Notes: generated by a model from the sequence alone, not told the origin. A DNA stretch of 32,082 nucleotides from Xylophilus sp. ASV27 (GCF_016428875.1 NZ_JAELTO010000048.1:1-32082); one strand, 5' to 3'; shown: positions 1-7,613, counted from the stretch's first letter. Program-made: numbers and translations.

Positions 1-64
1 CGACCAGCCGCACCGCCTCTTGCTTGAATTCGAGCGTGTAGCGCGCTCTCGTCGTCTTCCTCAT
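1..64 (-). mobile_element. IS3-family transposase OrfA, N-terminal part (runs off window)
   Basis: Read on the minus strand from the ATG at position 64, the sequence encodes MRKTTRARYTLEFKQEAVRL and continues off the left edge. This start, with the Y-(T/S)-x-E-F-K-x-E-A-V-x-L pattern of the helix-turn-helix, is typical of OrfA of IS3-family elements, which binds the IS ends. Only 21 codons are present. I could not define the terminal inverted repeat between it and the gene at 168. The family assignment is good, the exact IS is unknown. Confidence 0.7.
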
Positions 65-167
65 TTACGTCTTCCTTGCTTGTATTGAAACACTCAGCAA
101 GGGATACGTTTTTCGAGGGCAAGGTCAGTTCGTCTCGGCGGCAACACGCTCTACACTGGAAACCGAA

Positions 168-1037
168 ATGGGAAAATACTCTCGCATCGAATGGACGCAC
201 CACACCTTCAACCCCTGGTGGGGTTGCGTGAAAGTTTCTCCTGCATGTGATCACTGCTATGCGGAGTCGTGGGCGAAGCGCGTTGGCTCGGACGTCTGGG
301 GCCCCGAATCGCCGCGACGCTTCTTCACCGACGCTCACTGGAAAGAGCCGCTCAAGTGGAACCGCGACGCGACTTCCGAAGGCATTCGGCGGCGGGTATT
401 CTGTGCATCCATGGCCGATGTTTTCGAGAACAGGCCCGATCTGGTGGCTCCCCGAATGCGCTTGCTCGATCTTATCGACGCGACGCCGATGTTGGACTGG
501 TTGCTTCTCACCAAACGTATTCACTTGGTCAAGAAACTTCTTCCCAAGGGGCGCCAGTTGCCGCCGCATGTGTGGATTGGCACGACCGTAGAGAATGACG
601 AATATGCGGGCAAACGTCTGAAGTACTTGCTCGAACTCGACACTCCATCTGTCCGGTTCGTTTCCTGCGAGCCGCTACTCAGTCCGCTGAACCTGACGCC
701 CTACCTCAAGCCTAACTCCAAGGGGACGCGCATCGACTGGGTCATCGCCGGTGGAGAAAGTGGGCACGGCTCCCGACCGATGGATCCGGCTTGGCCGGAA
801 AGCCTGCAAAAGCAATGCGCGGCCGCCAACGTGCCTTTCCACTTCAAACAATGGGGTCACTGGGCACCCGCCAGCAACCTGGAGGTGCCACACGGATACC
901 CAGCCCACAAGGTGGTCAACTTCTACAAGGGTACCCAAAGGGTGCCGGTGGTCAGCGTTGGCAAGTCCGCGGCTGGCCGAGTTTTGAGAGGGAGAACATG
1001 GGATCAGTTTCCGGCGACGCGGACAAGTGCGCCATAG
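168..1037 (+). CDS. Phage Gp37/Gp68 family three-Cys protein (DUF5131)
   Basis: This 289-residue protein opens with the DUF5131 (phage Gp37/Gp68) signature: W-T..T.NP..GC, then a C-x6-C-x2-C cluster at C20, C27 and C30 (CVKVSPACDHCYAE). It also has an F-x-S-C-E-P-L motif near residues 164-170 and an I-x-G-G-E-S-G motif near 192-198. The three-Cys cluster resembles the iron-sulfur site of radical-SAM-like enzymes. The biochemical role is not established. The gene overlaps the next one (998 onward) by 40 nt. That neighbour is the known genomic partner, TcmP, so the two belong to one module. The ATG at 168 has only a weak purine stretch upstream, but the conserved N-terminus begins there. Length is about normal for the family. 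Confidence 0.88.
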   Translation: MGKYSRIEWTHHTFNPWWGCVKVSPACDHCYAESWAKRVGSDVWGPESPRRFFTDAHWKEPLKWNRDATSEGIRRRVFCASMADVFENRPDLVAPRMRLLDLIDATPMLDWLLLTKRIHLVKKLLPKGRQLPPHVWIGTTVENDEYAGKRLKYLLELDTPSVRFVSCEPLLSPLNLTPYLKPNSKGTRIDWVIAGGESGHGSRPMDPAWPESLQKQCAAANVPFHFKQWGHWAPASNLEVPHGYPAHKVVNFYKGTQRVPVVSVGKSAAGRVLRGRTWDQFPATRTSAP

Positions 1038-1905
1038 GCCTCTTTGATGATCTGCAGGCGCCGTCAATCAATGACGGGATCGTCGAGCTCACCTTCAAGC
1101 CGAGCAAGCAGGACGGTTACCCAGTGTGGACGGAAAGCAAGTCCAAGCTGATTCAGCACTACGTTCGATACTTCATCCTCGTGACGAAGCACGGCACGTA
1201 CATCGACGGCTTTGCTGGTCCGCAAGTCGAGCAATACGACAGTGCGTCCTGGTCAGCGAAAAGGGTCCTGGAAATCAGGCCAGCTTGGCTCCGTCGCTTC
1301 ATCCTCTGCGATATGAGCGCGCACCAGGTCCAGCACTTGAACACTCTGACGGCCGAGCGACGGGCGATCGGCGACAACCGAAAGATCGAGGTCCACCACG
1401 GCGACTTCAATATCGCCATCGACCAGATCCTGCTCCCAGGTGCGATTCGCGAGAAGGAGGCTACGTTCTGCCTTTTGGATCAACGTACGTTCGAGTGCAA
1501 ATGGGACACGGTTCGCAAGATCGCCGAGTACAAGAAAGCCGGCACCAAGATCGAGCAGTTCTATTTTCTTGCGGTGGGATGGCTTGGCCGCTCGATTGCT
1601 GCCCTGAAAGACGATGACAAGTTGCGAGCCTGGTGGGGGCGTGACGACATCGATCTGCCACGCTCGACAACTTCATGATTCATGCGACGGACCACGAAGA
1701 GGCGCCAAAGCTGATGAATCGTGCCTACAAGGCCGCCACCTTGCAGAGCCAGCCGATGGATCACACTCAGTTCTCATTTGGTGGCGAGGGGTTCGACCTC
1801 GACATTGCCAACAAATATCAGGCTGACGACTCGAATGCAACAGGAGCGCAAGATGTGCGAGGCTTGCGCGAAGGAGACCTTGGACGGCCTGGCCGCGAGG
1901 TTTGA
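998..1905 (+). pseudogene. tcmP: Three-Cys-motif partner protein TcmP, disrupted by internal deletion
   Basis: The reading frame from ATG 998 (SD-like GGGAGAA just upstream) encodes a TcmP-like protein: a conserved YVRYFILVTKHGTYIDGFAG stretch, a nucleotide-binding-like start, and an LDQRTFECKWDTV block. It stops at 1678 after only 226 residues. The expected C-terminal TcmP motif (MIHATDHEEAPKLMNRAY) follows at once, but in another frame (1675-1905). The middle-to-C-terminal segment normally lying between GRDDI and this motif is missing. I infer a deletion of non-multiple-of-three length near 1660-1675. TcmP accompanies three-Cys DUF5131 proteins, as here. The 226-residue product might still be made but would lack its C-terminus. 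Confidence 0.72.
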
Positions 1906-1948
1906 GATGGCGGATGAGTTGGCGATCACGCAGCTCAACCATGCGAGG

Positions 1949-2412
1949 TGGCGCGGCTTGGCTCGCACAGCGAGCTTTTCGGCTGAGTGTGGACCGCCCA
2001 CAAGCGGTGCCGCTCATTGCTTTGCACTGCGCCTGCGTCGCGCATGAGCCGGCGGTACTGCCCTCCCCTGGGATGGTGCGTTTCCAGCAGCGCATGATCG
2101 TCCTCGAACTGCCGGGAGACGTATCGCGTGGTCGTCGCTAGGTGCTCGTGGCCGAGTAGCATCTGGATGGTCGTGAGCGGCGCCCTCCCCTGGTACAGGT
2201 GCGTGGCGAACGCATGCCGCAGCGAATGCGGCGTGAGCTGCAAACCCTCGGCCGCAGCGTAGCGGCTCCGCCCGCAGGCCGGTGGCGTAGAGCAACTCCA
2301 GCACCGCGCGATCTCTCAGCCCTGCGGGCGTGCCCGTGTCGGGCATGGCCAGGATCCGCTCCATCTGCTGCACCGAGGGCACGCTCGGAGGACTACGCGC
2401 TGGAGTGGGCGC
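1949..2412 (-). pseudogene. Truncated second copy of the tyrosine recombinase gene (direct repeat copy 1)
   Basis: Positions 1949-2268 match 6373-6692 at a constant offset of 4424 with only scattered mismatches, and 2267 to about 2412 match 6936-7081 at an offset of 4669. Relative to the intact recombinase gene this copy has lost 245 bp between two TC dinucleotides. The deletion shifts the frame (GLRA runs into a non-homologous tail) and removes the catalytic lysine region. Both the conserved C-terminal block (HSLRHAFATHL, LLGHEHL, TTTRYV) and the first catalytic Arg segment remain readable, but in different frames. The 5' third of the gene is absent beyond 2412. It is therefore a dead remnant whose main value is as a direct repeat flanking the 2.4-6.4 kb cargo. 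Confidence 0.85.
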
Positions 2413-2508
2413 AAAAACGACGGGCGCGCCGTGGCACCGCGTGGCGCTGGGCAGTTCAGCGAGTCGGGGGATGTGAGAGTGCGCGCAGCGCGCGCTATGA
2501 ACAACGCA

Positions 2509-2772
2509 TCAGCGCGCGGCTGGCCAGGCATCGGCCTGCGGCTGGGCATCGCGGGCCATGCGCTGCGAGCTGGCCACCAGGGCGTCGATTTCTGCGAGGT
2601 GTTCGGGGGACAGCAGCTCGGCCGCCTCGCGGGCTGCTTGGCCGGATTCGACTTGAAACACCCAGGCCAACGCACGGCCGGTGACCATGGCGCAGAGGTA
2701 GGGGATCAGGATGGCTGCGCCCAGCAGTGCGAGCAAGGCCAAGATTGCTATGACGACGATGAAAGCGGTCAT
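2509..2772 (-). CDS. Small single-span membrane protein, unknown function
   Basis: From the ATG at 2772 this encodes 87 residues. A strongly hydrophobic N-terminal segment (about residues 2-32) is followed by a charged, Ala/Glu-rich tail (about 45-87) that looks helical and cytoplasmic. An upstream ATG at 2832 would add 20 residues with no hydrophobic character. I prefer 2772 because the membrane segment then starts the protein, but no clear Shine-Dalgarno sequence supports either. I recognise no family. It lies alone on the minus strand between the recombinase remnant and the ParB-like gene and could be the tail of an older cassette. Confidence is moderate because the gene is short and GC-rich. 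Confidence 0.4.
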   Translation of the reverse strand: MTAFIVVIAILALLALLGAAILIPYLCAMVTGRALAWVFQVESGQAAREAAELLSPEHLAEIDALVASSQRMARDAQPQADAWPAAR

Positions 2773-2904
2773 GGCGGGATGGTAAAGGTGATAGCCCAGC
2801 AGCGACCCGCTCGCGCCTAGGACTTTTCGCAAAGGTCCTGCTGATTTGCCTTAGCCGACTCCCCATAGGCCACTGTTACACTTCGGCCACATACGGAGGG
2901 TCCC

Positions 2905-4311
2905 ATGGCACGCAGCGATTTCAGAGTAGTGGCCGACGTGGCTGTAGAAGATATCTTGCTTGATGTACAGAATGCCCGTATTCGCGCCGGAGCAGATCAG
3001 AACGACTGCATTCGGCGTATTCTCCGCAAGAAAGATCATTTTCTTGCTATCTGCGAGAGCATAGCAAAAGAGGGCCTCACAACAATGCCCATTTTGGCAA
3101 CTCCTAATGGAGGTGGCACCTATACGGTAAAGGATGGCAATCGCAGAACCACCGCCCTCAAATTACTGAACAATCCAGAAATCTGCCCAGACCCAGAATT
3201 AAAGGAAAAAGTTATAAAAATTTCGGAGACATACAATAATTTCCCTACTCATGTAGATCTTACTGTTACCGACAATGAGCAAGCAATGATCCGCGAGGTA
3301 CTCTCCAGGCATCAAGGAGAAATGGCCGGAGTGGGTCAAGTTGGATGGTCGGCATACTTAAGAACACTATATCTGCTCAATCACGGACATCCAGCAGAAT
3401 ATAAACGACCAGGGCAGTATGCACTATGGGCGGAAAGCCATGGAATTTTTGTAGACGATGAATTCCCAATCACAAGCCTTCAGCGCTTTTTCACGACCGA
3501 CAATCTCAAACTACTCGGATTTGATGTGGATGCGGCTGACGAATTAGTACCAAACCTACCAGAGCCCACTGTATTGCAAATGGGCACCAAGGTGGTTGGT
3601 GATTTCGGGAGTGGGAAGAGTGTAAATGAAGTTTTCACTCCCGACCAAGCACGCCATTATATTGATCAGGTCAGAGCATCAGCTGGCATTCCTCCATCTA
3701 CGCCGCCAAATCCCCCGGCACCAGCAACGACCAGTGCACCCGCAGCAGGGGGCACGCCAGGGCCTGCTACCGCACCCAGTTCGTCTGCACCTGCTAATAC
3801 GGGGGGGACTACTTCTCATTCTCCTGCGCCAAGTCCTACGACTTCATCGAGACCCGCCTCAACACCAGCAACATCAGCCGCTGACCGAAAAAAAGTGTTT
3901 GGATCACGAGCACCGGGCATTGCCATTCCAAGTACAGGGCACCCAAAAGAGCAAACAATTGTGGCAGAGCTTCGTGGACTCGATGTCAGTCAATTTCCGC
4001 TTGCAGCCACGATGCTCACGCGAGCCTTGATTGAATTAAGCGATTTGCACTACCGGACCAAGAATGGCTTAGAAGATCAACAATGCTTGGCAAATAATAT
4101 AAAAAAATCGATAAAGCATATGGTAGAGAATGGGAAAATTTCTGCATCAGAAGAAGACATGGTCAAACGACTTTGCAATCGCAGTGGGGCGATGATCGAA
4201 ATTGAAACTCTGCAAAAGATGATTCACCGCAACACACACAATCTAGATCGTCAATTCATCAACACTCTGTGGGACAACATTGGCTGTTTTATTCGGGCGT
4301 GCTGGGCCTAA
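2905..4311 (+). CDS. ParB/Srx-fold domain protein with long Pro/Ala/Ser/Thr linker
   Basis: A 468-residue protein with a good ribosome binding site (GGAGGG, 4 nt before ATG 2905). Residues about 8-110 look like a ParB N-terminal (ParB/sulfiredoxin-fold) domain: an I-L-L-D-x-x-N-x-R strand at about 17-25, then DGNRRTTALKLL at 77-88, matching the ParB G-x-R-R-x-x-A box. Residues about 259-327 are a low-complexity Pro/Ala/Ser/Thr linker, followed by a helical C-terminal domain of about 140 residues. The central part has no helix-turn-helix that I recognise. The gene is visibly more AT-rich than its surroundings, suggesting recent acquisition. It converges on the Dam gene with a 69-bp overlap of coding ends. 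ParB-fold proteins can be CTPases, nucleases or DNA-binding proteins, and I cannot choose between these. Confidence 0.72.
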   Translation: MARSDFRVVADVAVEDILLDVQNARIRAGADQNDCIRRILRKKDHFLAICESIAKEGLTTMPILATPNGGGTYTVKDGNRRTTALKLLNNPEICPDPELKEKVIKISETYNNFPTHVDLTVTDNEQAMIREVLSRHQGEMAGVGQVGWSAYLRTLYLLNHGHPAEYKRPGQYALWAESHGIFVDDEFPITSLQRFFTTDNLKLLGFDVDAADELVPNLPEPTVLQMGTKVVGDFGSGKSVNEVFTPDQARHYIDQVRASAGIPPSTPPNPPAPATTSAPAAGGTPGPATAPSSSAPANTGGTTSHSPAPSPTTSSRPASTPATSAADRKKVFGSRAPGIAIPSTGHPKEQTIVAELRGLDVSQFPLAATMLTRALIELSDLHYRTKNGLEDQQCLANNIKKSIKHMVENGKISASEEDMVKRLCNRSGAMIEIETLQKMIHRNTHNLDRQFINTLWDNIGCFIRACWA

Positions 4312-5166
4312 CGTTTTGGCGCGCGTAAGCTCAGGAACAGAATGTAATTTTATATTTTTGTAGATAAGCAATTCTGTAGCCTCAGGCCGCGCAAGATGGG
4401 TTGAATATTTCAGATTAAATTCAACCTGCCCAAAAGCACTGTATAAATCGCCGATTTCTTTGGCATTGTCATACGTTACGATCACTGGCACTTTTAGGTT
4501 TGATACTCGCTTGGCAATCGCGGCATGATCTTTAGGCTCGTAAAAGTTCCGATAGAGTTGAGCACCCTTCTGAAAGTAGGGAGGATCTAAATATATAAGG
4601 GTTTTTTTTGGAAGAGTGGGCTCAATTTCATCAAGCAATGCCAAGGCATCCAGGCCGTAAACCTTGATACGTTTAGAAAGCTTTCCGATCGCGCCAATAC
4701 GCTCGGTTAAGTCGTCCTTGTTGTATCTCGCACCCAGCTTCCAAGCTCCACTCTGATTTTTCCCCCCTATTACTCCACCCGCGAGAATGCCGGACCGATT
4801 GGTCCGATTCAAAAAGAAGGCTGCGAAGGCCACATCGAGCTGGCTATGCTCAGCCGCATTTGCAAGAACTTCGCGCTGGAGTCTCCACGCTGTCATTGAA
4901 ACTCGGGTGGATTTGATCTTGGCGATCAACTCATATGACTGCTCGGTGACCGCCTTCCAAAAGGCGTAGATCACTGGGTCTGCGTCGTTGATGATGATCC
5001 GATCAACGTATCCATGAGTTAGAAGAAAGATTGCCGCCCCGCAGCCGCCCGCATAGGGTTCAACGTAGCAACCTCCACTGATCTGGTTGTGCCGCAACAG
5101 CTCGGCGATCCACGGGCCCATGCGCCCTTTTCCGCCCGGATAGCGCAGCGGCGTTAGAAATGACAT
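4243..5166 (-). CDS. D12-class (Dam-type) N6-adenine DNA methyltransferase
   Basis: From ATG 5166 (SD AGGAG, 7 nt upstream) this gives 307 residues, normal for Dam-type enzymes. An upstream ATG at 5238 is less likely because it lacks that site. Motifs: the SAM-binding RYPGGKGRM near residues 8-16, VEPYAGGCGAAIFLL at about 35-49, INDADP at 59-64 and the catalytic DPPY at 194-197. These define an alpha-class N6-adenine methyltransferase of the D12 family. The target may be GATC or another short site. No restriction enzyme gene is adjacent. Its only close partner is the convergent ParB-like gene, and both share the AT-rich composition, so they probably arrived together. It may be an orphan, phage-type methylase or the modification part of an unrecognised system. 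Confidence 0.9.
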   Translation of the reverse strand: MSFLTPLRYPGGKGRMGPWIAELLRHNQISGGCYVEPYAGGCGAAIFLLTHGYVDRIIINDADPVIYAFWKAVTEQSYELIAKIKSTRVSMTAWRLQREVLANAAEHSQLDVAFAAFFLNRTNRSGILAGGVIGGKNQSGAWKLGARYNKDDLTERIGAIGKLSKRIKVYGLDALALLDEIEPTLPKKTLIYLDPPYFQKGAQLYRNFYEPKDHAAIAKRVSNLKVPVIVTYDNAKEIGDLYSAFGQVEFNLKYSTHLARPEATELLIYKNIKLHSVPELTRAKTLGPARPNKTANVVPQSVDELTI

Positions 5167-5359
5167 TTGAAGATCTCCTGTTCGGCGCGTACTGTACCCG
5201 TGAAGTTGGAGCTTGGCCACCACTACAGCGCAATGCAAGCATTGGCGCGGCTCCGCAGGGGGATGGACTGTTTGAACCTAAAACCGGCAGTTGAAGTAGC
5301 CGAATGGGCCTCAATGCCAATGTTTATCGGGGCTGCAGGCGATAGGTGACACTCACCCG

Positions 5360-5548
5360 ATGGGTGAAGCACGACGCAAGCGAGAGCAGGCCGTTTCGGC
5401 GAAAGTGGTAGGCGAGGAGCCGATGGTGGTGGACACGCTCGGCGGGCGAATGCACGTACGATGGGACGACGGTGCGGCGGCCACGCCCCATGGGCAATTG
5501 GTCTTCTTCGCCGAGTTCCTGGCTGCCGCGGGTGTGTTCGATCACTGA
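5360..5548 (+). pseudogene. N-terminal remnant of an IS transposase (IS1380-like)
   Basis: The 62-residue frame begins MGEARRKRE and contains a VDTLGGRMHVRWD stretch, then TPHGQLVFFAEFLAAAGVFD. From memory this resembles the N-terminus of IS1380-type DDE transposases, which go on for roughly 400 more residues. Here it stops at 5548 and the DDE catalytic region is absent. The following DNA carries an unrelated zinc-ribbon remnant. I read it as a decayed transposase start left by deletion. It could also be a short stand-alone gene that borrowed this domain. Confidence 0.5.
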
Positions 5549-5570
5549 GTTGATGCCTGAACGTGCTTGA

Positions 5571-5732
5571 GGGCGGGCGGCTGATGGTGCAGCGGACCTA
5601 GCCGCCCCAGTGAACAAGTCCAACCGGCTGAAGTACACCTGCAACGGCTGCGAGCCGGCCATCAACGTGTGGGGCAAGCTTGGGCTGAAGATCCTCTGCG
5701 GGGAGTGCGGCTCAGAGTTCGAGGTGTCGTAA
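5571..5732 (+). pseudogene. C-terminal zinc-ribbon fragment of a SprT-like protein
   Basis: The frame open from 5571 to the TAA at 5730-5732 encodes NKSNRLKYTCNGC, then NVWGKLGLKILCGECGSEFE. This is the pattern of the C-terminal treble-clef or zinc-ribbon of SprT-like metalloprotease-domain proteins common on ICEs (L-K-Y-x-C-x-x-C, N-V-W-G-K, C-x-x-C). The HExxH protease part is missing. A GTG at 5610 could start a 40-residue peptide but has no ribosome binding site. I treat it as a relic of a gene whose 5' part was lost when this patchwork formed. Confidence 0.5.
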
Positions 5733-5819
5733 CGCGCCGCCGCTCCGCGCGGCGCATAAGGGCGTGCCTTGCTGCAGATCACTAAGCTCGCACGCAGAGC
5801 ATGGCGGCGTTGGCGTGTT

Positions 5820-5842
5820 TTGTAGTCACATTGGGACTACAA
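5820..5842 (+). promoter_or_regulatory. Palindromic operator/promoter of relBE
   Basis: TTGTAGTC, 7 nt, then GACTACAA forms a perfect 8-bp inverted repeat 34 nt upstream of the antitoxin ATG. Its right arm overlaps a -10-like TACAAT at 5838-5843. RelB/DinJ antitoxins are known to autorepress by binding such palindromes with a ribbon-helix-helix domain, so this is the probable operator. The -35 element is weak. Confidence 0.6.
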
Positions 5843-5875
5843 TTGATCCTCTGAAACCTCCTAGGGACAATCACC

Positions 5876-6142
5876 ATGAGCACTGCCGATACCTATGTCC
5901 GCGCTCGCATCGACACCGACACCAAGGAGCGCGCGGCTGACGCGCTCGAGGCAATGGGCCTGTCCATCTCGGATGCGATCCGCTTGCTGATGCTGCGCGT
6001 AGCCGACGAGCGCCGGTTGCCTTTCGATGTGAAGGTGCCCAATGCCCGCACGCGCAAGGCCATTGCCGAACTTGAGGCCGGCAAAGGCAAGCGTTTTGCC
6101 AGCGTTGACGACCTGATGGCAGATCTGAATGCGGGCGATTGA
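5876..6142 (+). CDS. RelB/DinJ family antitoxin
   Basis: An 88-residue protein with a ribbon-helix-helix N-terminus: a YVRARIDTDTKERA strand-helix, then LGLSISDAIRLLM-like spacing (here MGLSISDAIRLLMLRV, about residues 27-42). The C-terminal half is charged and would wrap the toxin. It neutralises the YafQ/RelE-type RNase encoded directly downstream, with a 14-nt coding overlap that couples translation. Antitoxin first, toxin second is the normal order. A palindromic operator at 5820-5842 supports autoregulation. Length and motifs are typical of DinJ/RelB. The pair sits at the right end of the cargo between the two recombinase copies. Confidence 0.9.
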   Translation: MSTADTYVRARIDTDTKERAADALEAMGLSISDAIRLLMLRVADERRLPFDVKVPNARTRKAIAELEAGKGKRFASVDDLMADLNAGD

Positions 6143-6410
6143 CCGCGCCACCGCCTTCAAACGCGACTACAAGCGCGAGGCCAAGGGCAAGCATCGATCC
6201 ACTCTCGATAGTGATTTGAGGCCCGTTCTCGTGGCGCTGGCGACCGACCAGCCACTGGATGCCAGATACCGCGACCATGATCTGAGCGGAGATTGGGCAG
6301 GCTACCGGGAATGCCACATCAAGCCCGACCTGCTGCTGATCTACCGCAAGTCGGATGCCGACACCCTCCGACTGGCGCGGCTTGGTTCGCACAGCGAGCT
6401 TTTCGGCTGA
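6129..6410 (+). CDS. YafQ/RelE family mRNA interferase toxin
   Basis: A 93-residue toxin of the YafQ branch. YafQ cleaves ribosome-associated mRNA using conserved His and Asp residues. Here the pattern is kept: DHDLSGDW (His in the first loop), ECHIKPDLLLIYR (His and Asp), and the C-terminal GSHSELFG (His and Phe). It overlaps the antitoxin by 14 nt. Its last 38 bp (from 6373) belong to the direct repeat also found at 1949, so the sequence for RLGSHSELFG and its stop occurs twice in the window. Its 3' end overlaps the recombinase gene on the other strand by 70 bp. The toxin looks intact. Confidence 0.9.
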   Translation: MRAIDRATAFKRDYKREAKGKHRSTLDSDLRPVLVALATDQPLDARYRDHDLSGDWAGYRECHIKPDLLLIYRKSDADTLRLARLGSHSELFG

Positions 6411-7435
6411 GTGTGGACCGCCCACAAGCGGTGCCGCTCATTGCTTTGCACTGCGCCTGCGTCGCGCATGAGTCGGCGGTACTGCCCTCCCCTGGGATGG
6501 TGCGTTTCCAGCAGCGCATGATCGTCCTCGAACTGCCGGGAGACGTATCGCGTGGTCGTCTCCAGGTGCTCGTGGCCGAGTAGCATCTGGATGGTCGTGA
6601 GCGGCGCCCTCCCCTGGTACAGGTGCGTGGCGAACGCATGCCGCAGCGAATGCGGCGTGAGCTGCAAACCCTCGGCCGCAGCGTAGCGGCTCACCATGCG
6701 GCGCAGTTGCGAGTAGCGATAGTCCGGGTATCGGCCGTCGCTCACGAAGAGCCTGGCCGTGGACGTCGTGCAGTGACCTCCCGCGCTGAGCAATGCGTGC
6801 CGGACGGATTTGTATTGCGCAATCCAATTTGCAGCGTGCTCGCCGTAGACCACCAGCCGCTCCTTGGCGCCCTTGCCCATCACCCGCATGCACAAGGCAC
6901 CTGCGACCTGGTCGATGCGCAGCCGGAGCAACTCGTCCGCCCGCAGGCCGGTGGCGTAGAGCAACTCCAGCACCGCGCGATCTCTCAGCCCTGCGGGCGT
7001 GCCCGTGTCGGGCATGGCCAGGATCCTCTCCATCTGCTGTACCGAGGGCACTCTCGGAGGACTGCGCGCAGGAGCTCGCGCCGGCAGCAGGACGGCATCG
7101 ATGCGGACATTCGCGATGTCCTGCTCACTGGCCCACCGGTACAGACGCCGTAGCGCCCAATGCCTGAGTCGCAGGGTGGCAAATGACCGGCTCTCGCTGA
7201 TCTCCTGCAGGTACGCCCGCACGTCATCCAGCCGAACGCGATCCCAGGCGCCGCGGGCCGAGTTCGACAGCCAGGCGTTGAAGCTACTGAGGTGCGTCTG
7301 CAGGGTCTTGAGGGTCGTGTCTGCCAGCCCTTCCCCGAATGCCTCCAACAAAACCTCACTGAATCTGGGGTCCCAACCCTCCACTGCGCCGCGGGCATCC
7401 TCATCCCGCGTGCGCCACTCTCCACAAGCTCGCAT
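6341..7435 (-). CDS. Tyrosine recombinase/integrase (XerC/D-like), intact copy
   Basis: From ATG 7435 (SD AGGA, 8 nt upstream) this encodes 364 residues. A GTG at 7498 would add 21 residues with no ribosome site. Residues about 20-120 form a SAM-like core-binding domain. The catalytic domain follows with all expected residues: R165 (ATGLRADEL), K188 (GKGAKER), H262 and R265 (HSLRHAFA), H288 (LLGHEHL) and nucleophile Y297 (TTTRYV). It should catalyse site-specific recombination. The coding end is unusual. The last residues after SRA run into the neighbouring relE sequence on the other strand, and in the broken copy at 1.9 kb the same tail runs into different sequence, so the conserved unit has no stop of its own. 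It is divergent from the pilus operon. Confidence 0.9.
   Translation of the reverse strand: MRACGEWRTRDEDARGAVEGWDPRFSEVLLEAFGEGLADTTLKTLQTHLSSFNAWLSNSARGAWDRVRLDDVRAYLQEISESRSFATLRLRHWALRRLYRWASEQDIANVRIDAVLLPARAPARSPPRVPSVQQMERILAMPDTGTPAGLRDRAVLELLYATGLRADELLRLRIDQVAGALCMRVMGKGAKERLVVYGEHAANWIAQYKSVRHALLSAGGHCTTSTARLFVSDGRYPDYRYSQLRRMVSRYAAAEGLQLTPHSLRHAFATHLYQGRAPLTTIQMLLGHEHLETTTRYVSRQFEDDHALLETHHPRGGQYRRLMRDAGAVQSNERHRLWAVHTQPKSSLCEPSRASRRVSASDLR
6373..7081. repeat. Direct repeat copy 2 (recombinase 3' two-thirds plus relE end)
   Basis: Positions 6373-6692 and 6936-7081 match 1949-2268 and 2267-2412. The 245 bp from about 6692 to 6937 are absent from copy 1. The left edge lies inside relE, 38 bp before its stop. 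The two copies flank about 4 kb of cargo in direct orientation, so recombination between them could excise a circle. Confidence 0.85.
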
Positions 7436-7510
7436 GCACTTTTCCTGTACGGCAGGCCAGTGCCATCCGCTCTGGAACGGCAGCACGGCGCGACGCACAA
7501 CTCATCAAAA

Positions 7511-7541
7511 AATATAGATCAACAAAAATTTCCACTGTCAA
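7511..7541 (-). promoter_or_regulatory. Candidate sigma-70 promoter for the recombinase
   Basis: Read on the minus strand, TTGACA (7541-7536) is followed after 19 nt by TATATT (7516-7511). The stretch is AT-rich against GC-rich surroundings. The spacing is slightly long. It points at the recombinase gene, giving a leader of about 70 nt to the ATG at 7435. The pilus operon starts on the other side, so the same 100 bp may hold its promoter too, but I see no clear plus-strand match. Confidence 0.45.
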
Positions 7542-7613
7542 GCGGAAACCATGCGGTATGCAACTGAGGTTTTCTGGTGGCGAGGCGCTGGCGCGTTTTC
7601 TAGAGTGCGGGAC

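Noticed and set aside
791-997. Extended reading frame upstream of the tcmP start
   Set aside because: It lies wholly inside the Gp37/Gp68 gene in another frame; the conserved TcmP start and ribosome site are at 998.
1835-2047. Small plus-strand frame starting MQQERKMCEACAKETLDGLA
   Set aside because: It runs through the edge of the recombinase repeat into antisense of that gene. The first 35 codons might be the start of a truncated gene, but there is no family match and no way to separate it from the TcmP tail.
5239-5359. Possible upstream extension of the Dam gene and small frames
   Set aside because: The AGGAG site places the Dam start at 5166; the other frames have no support.
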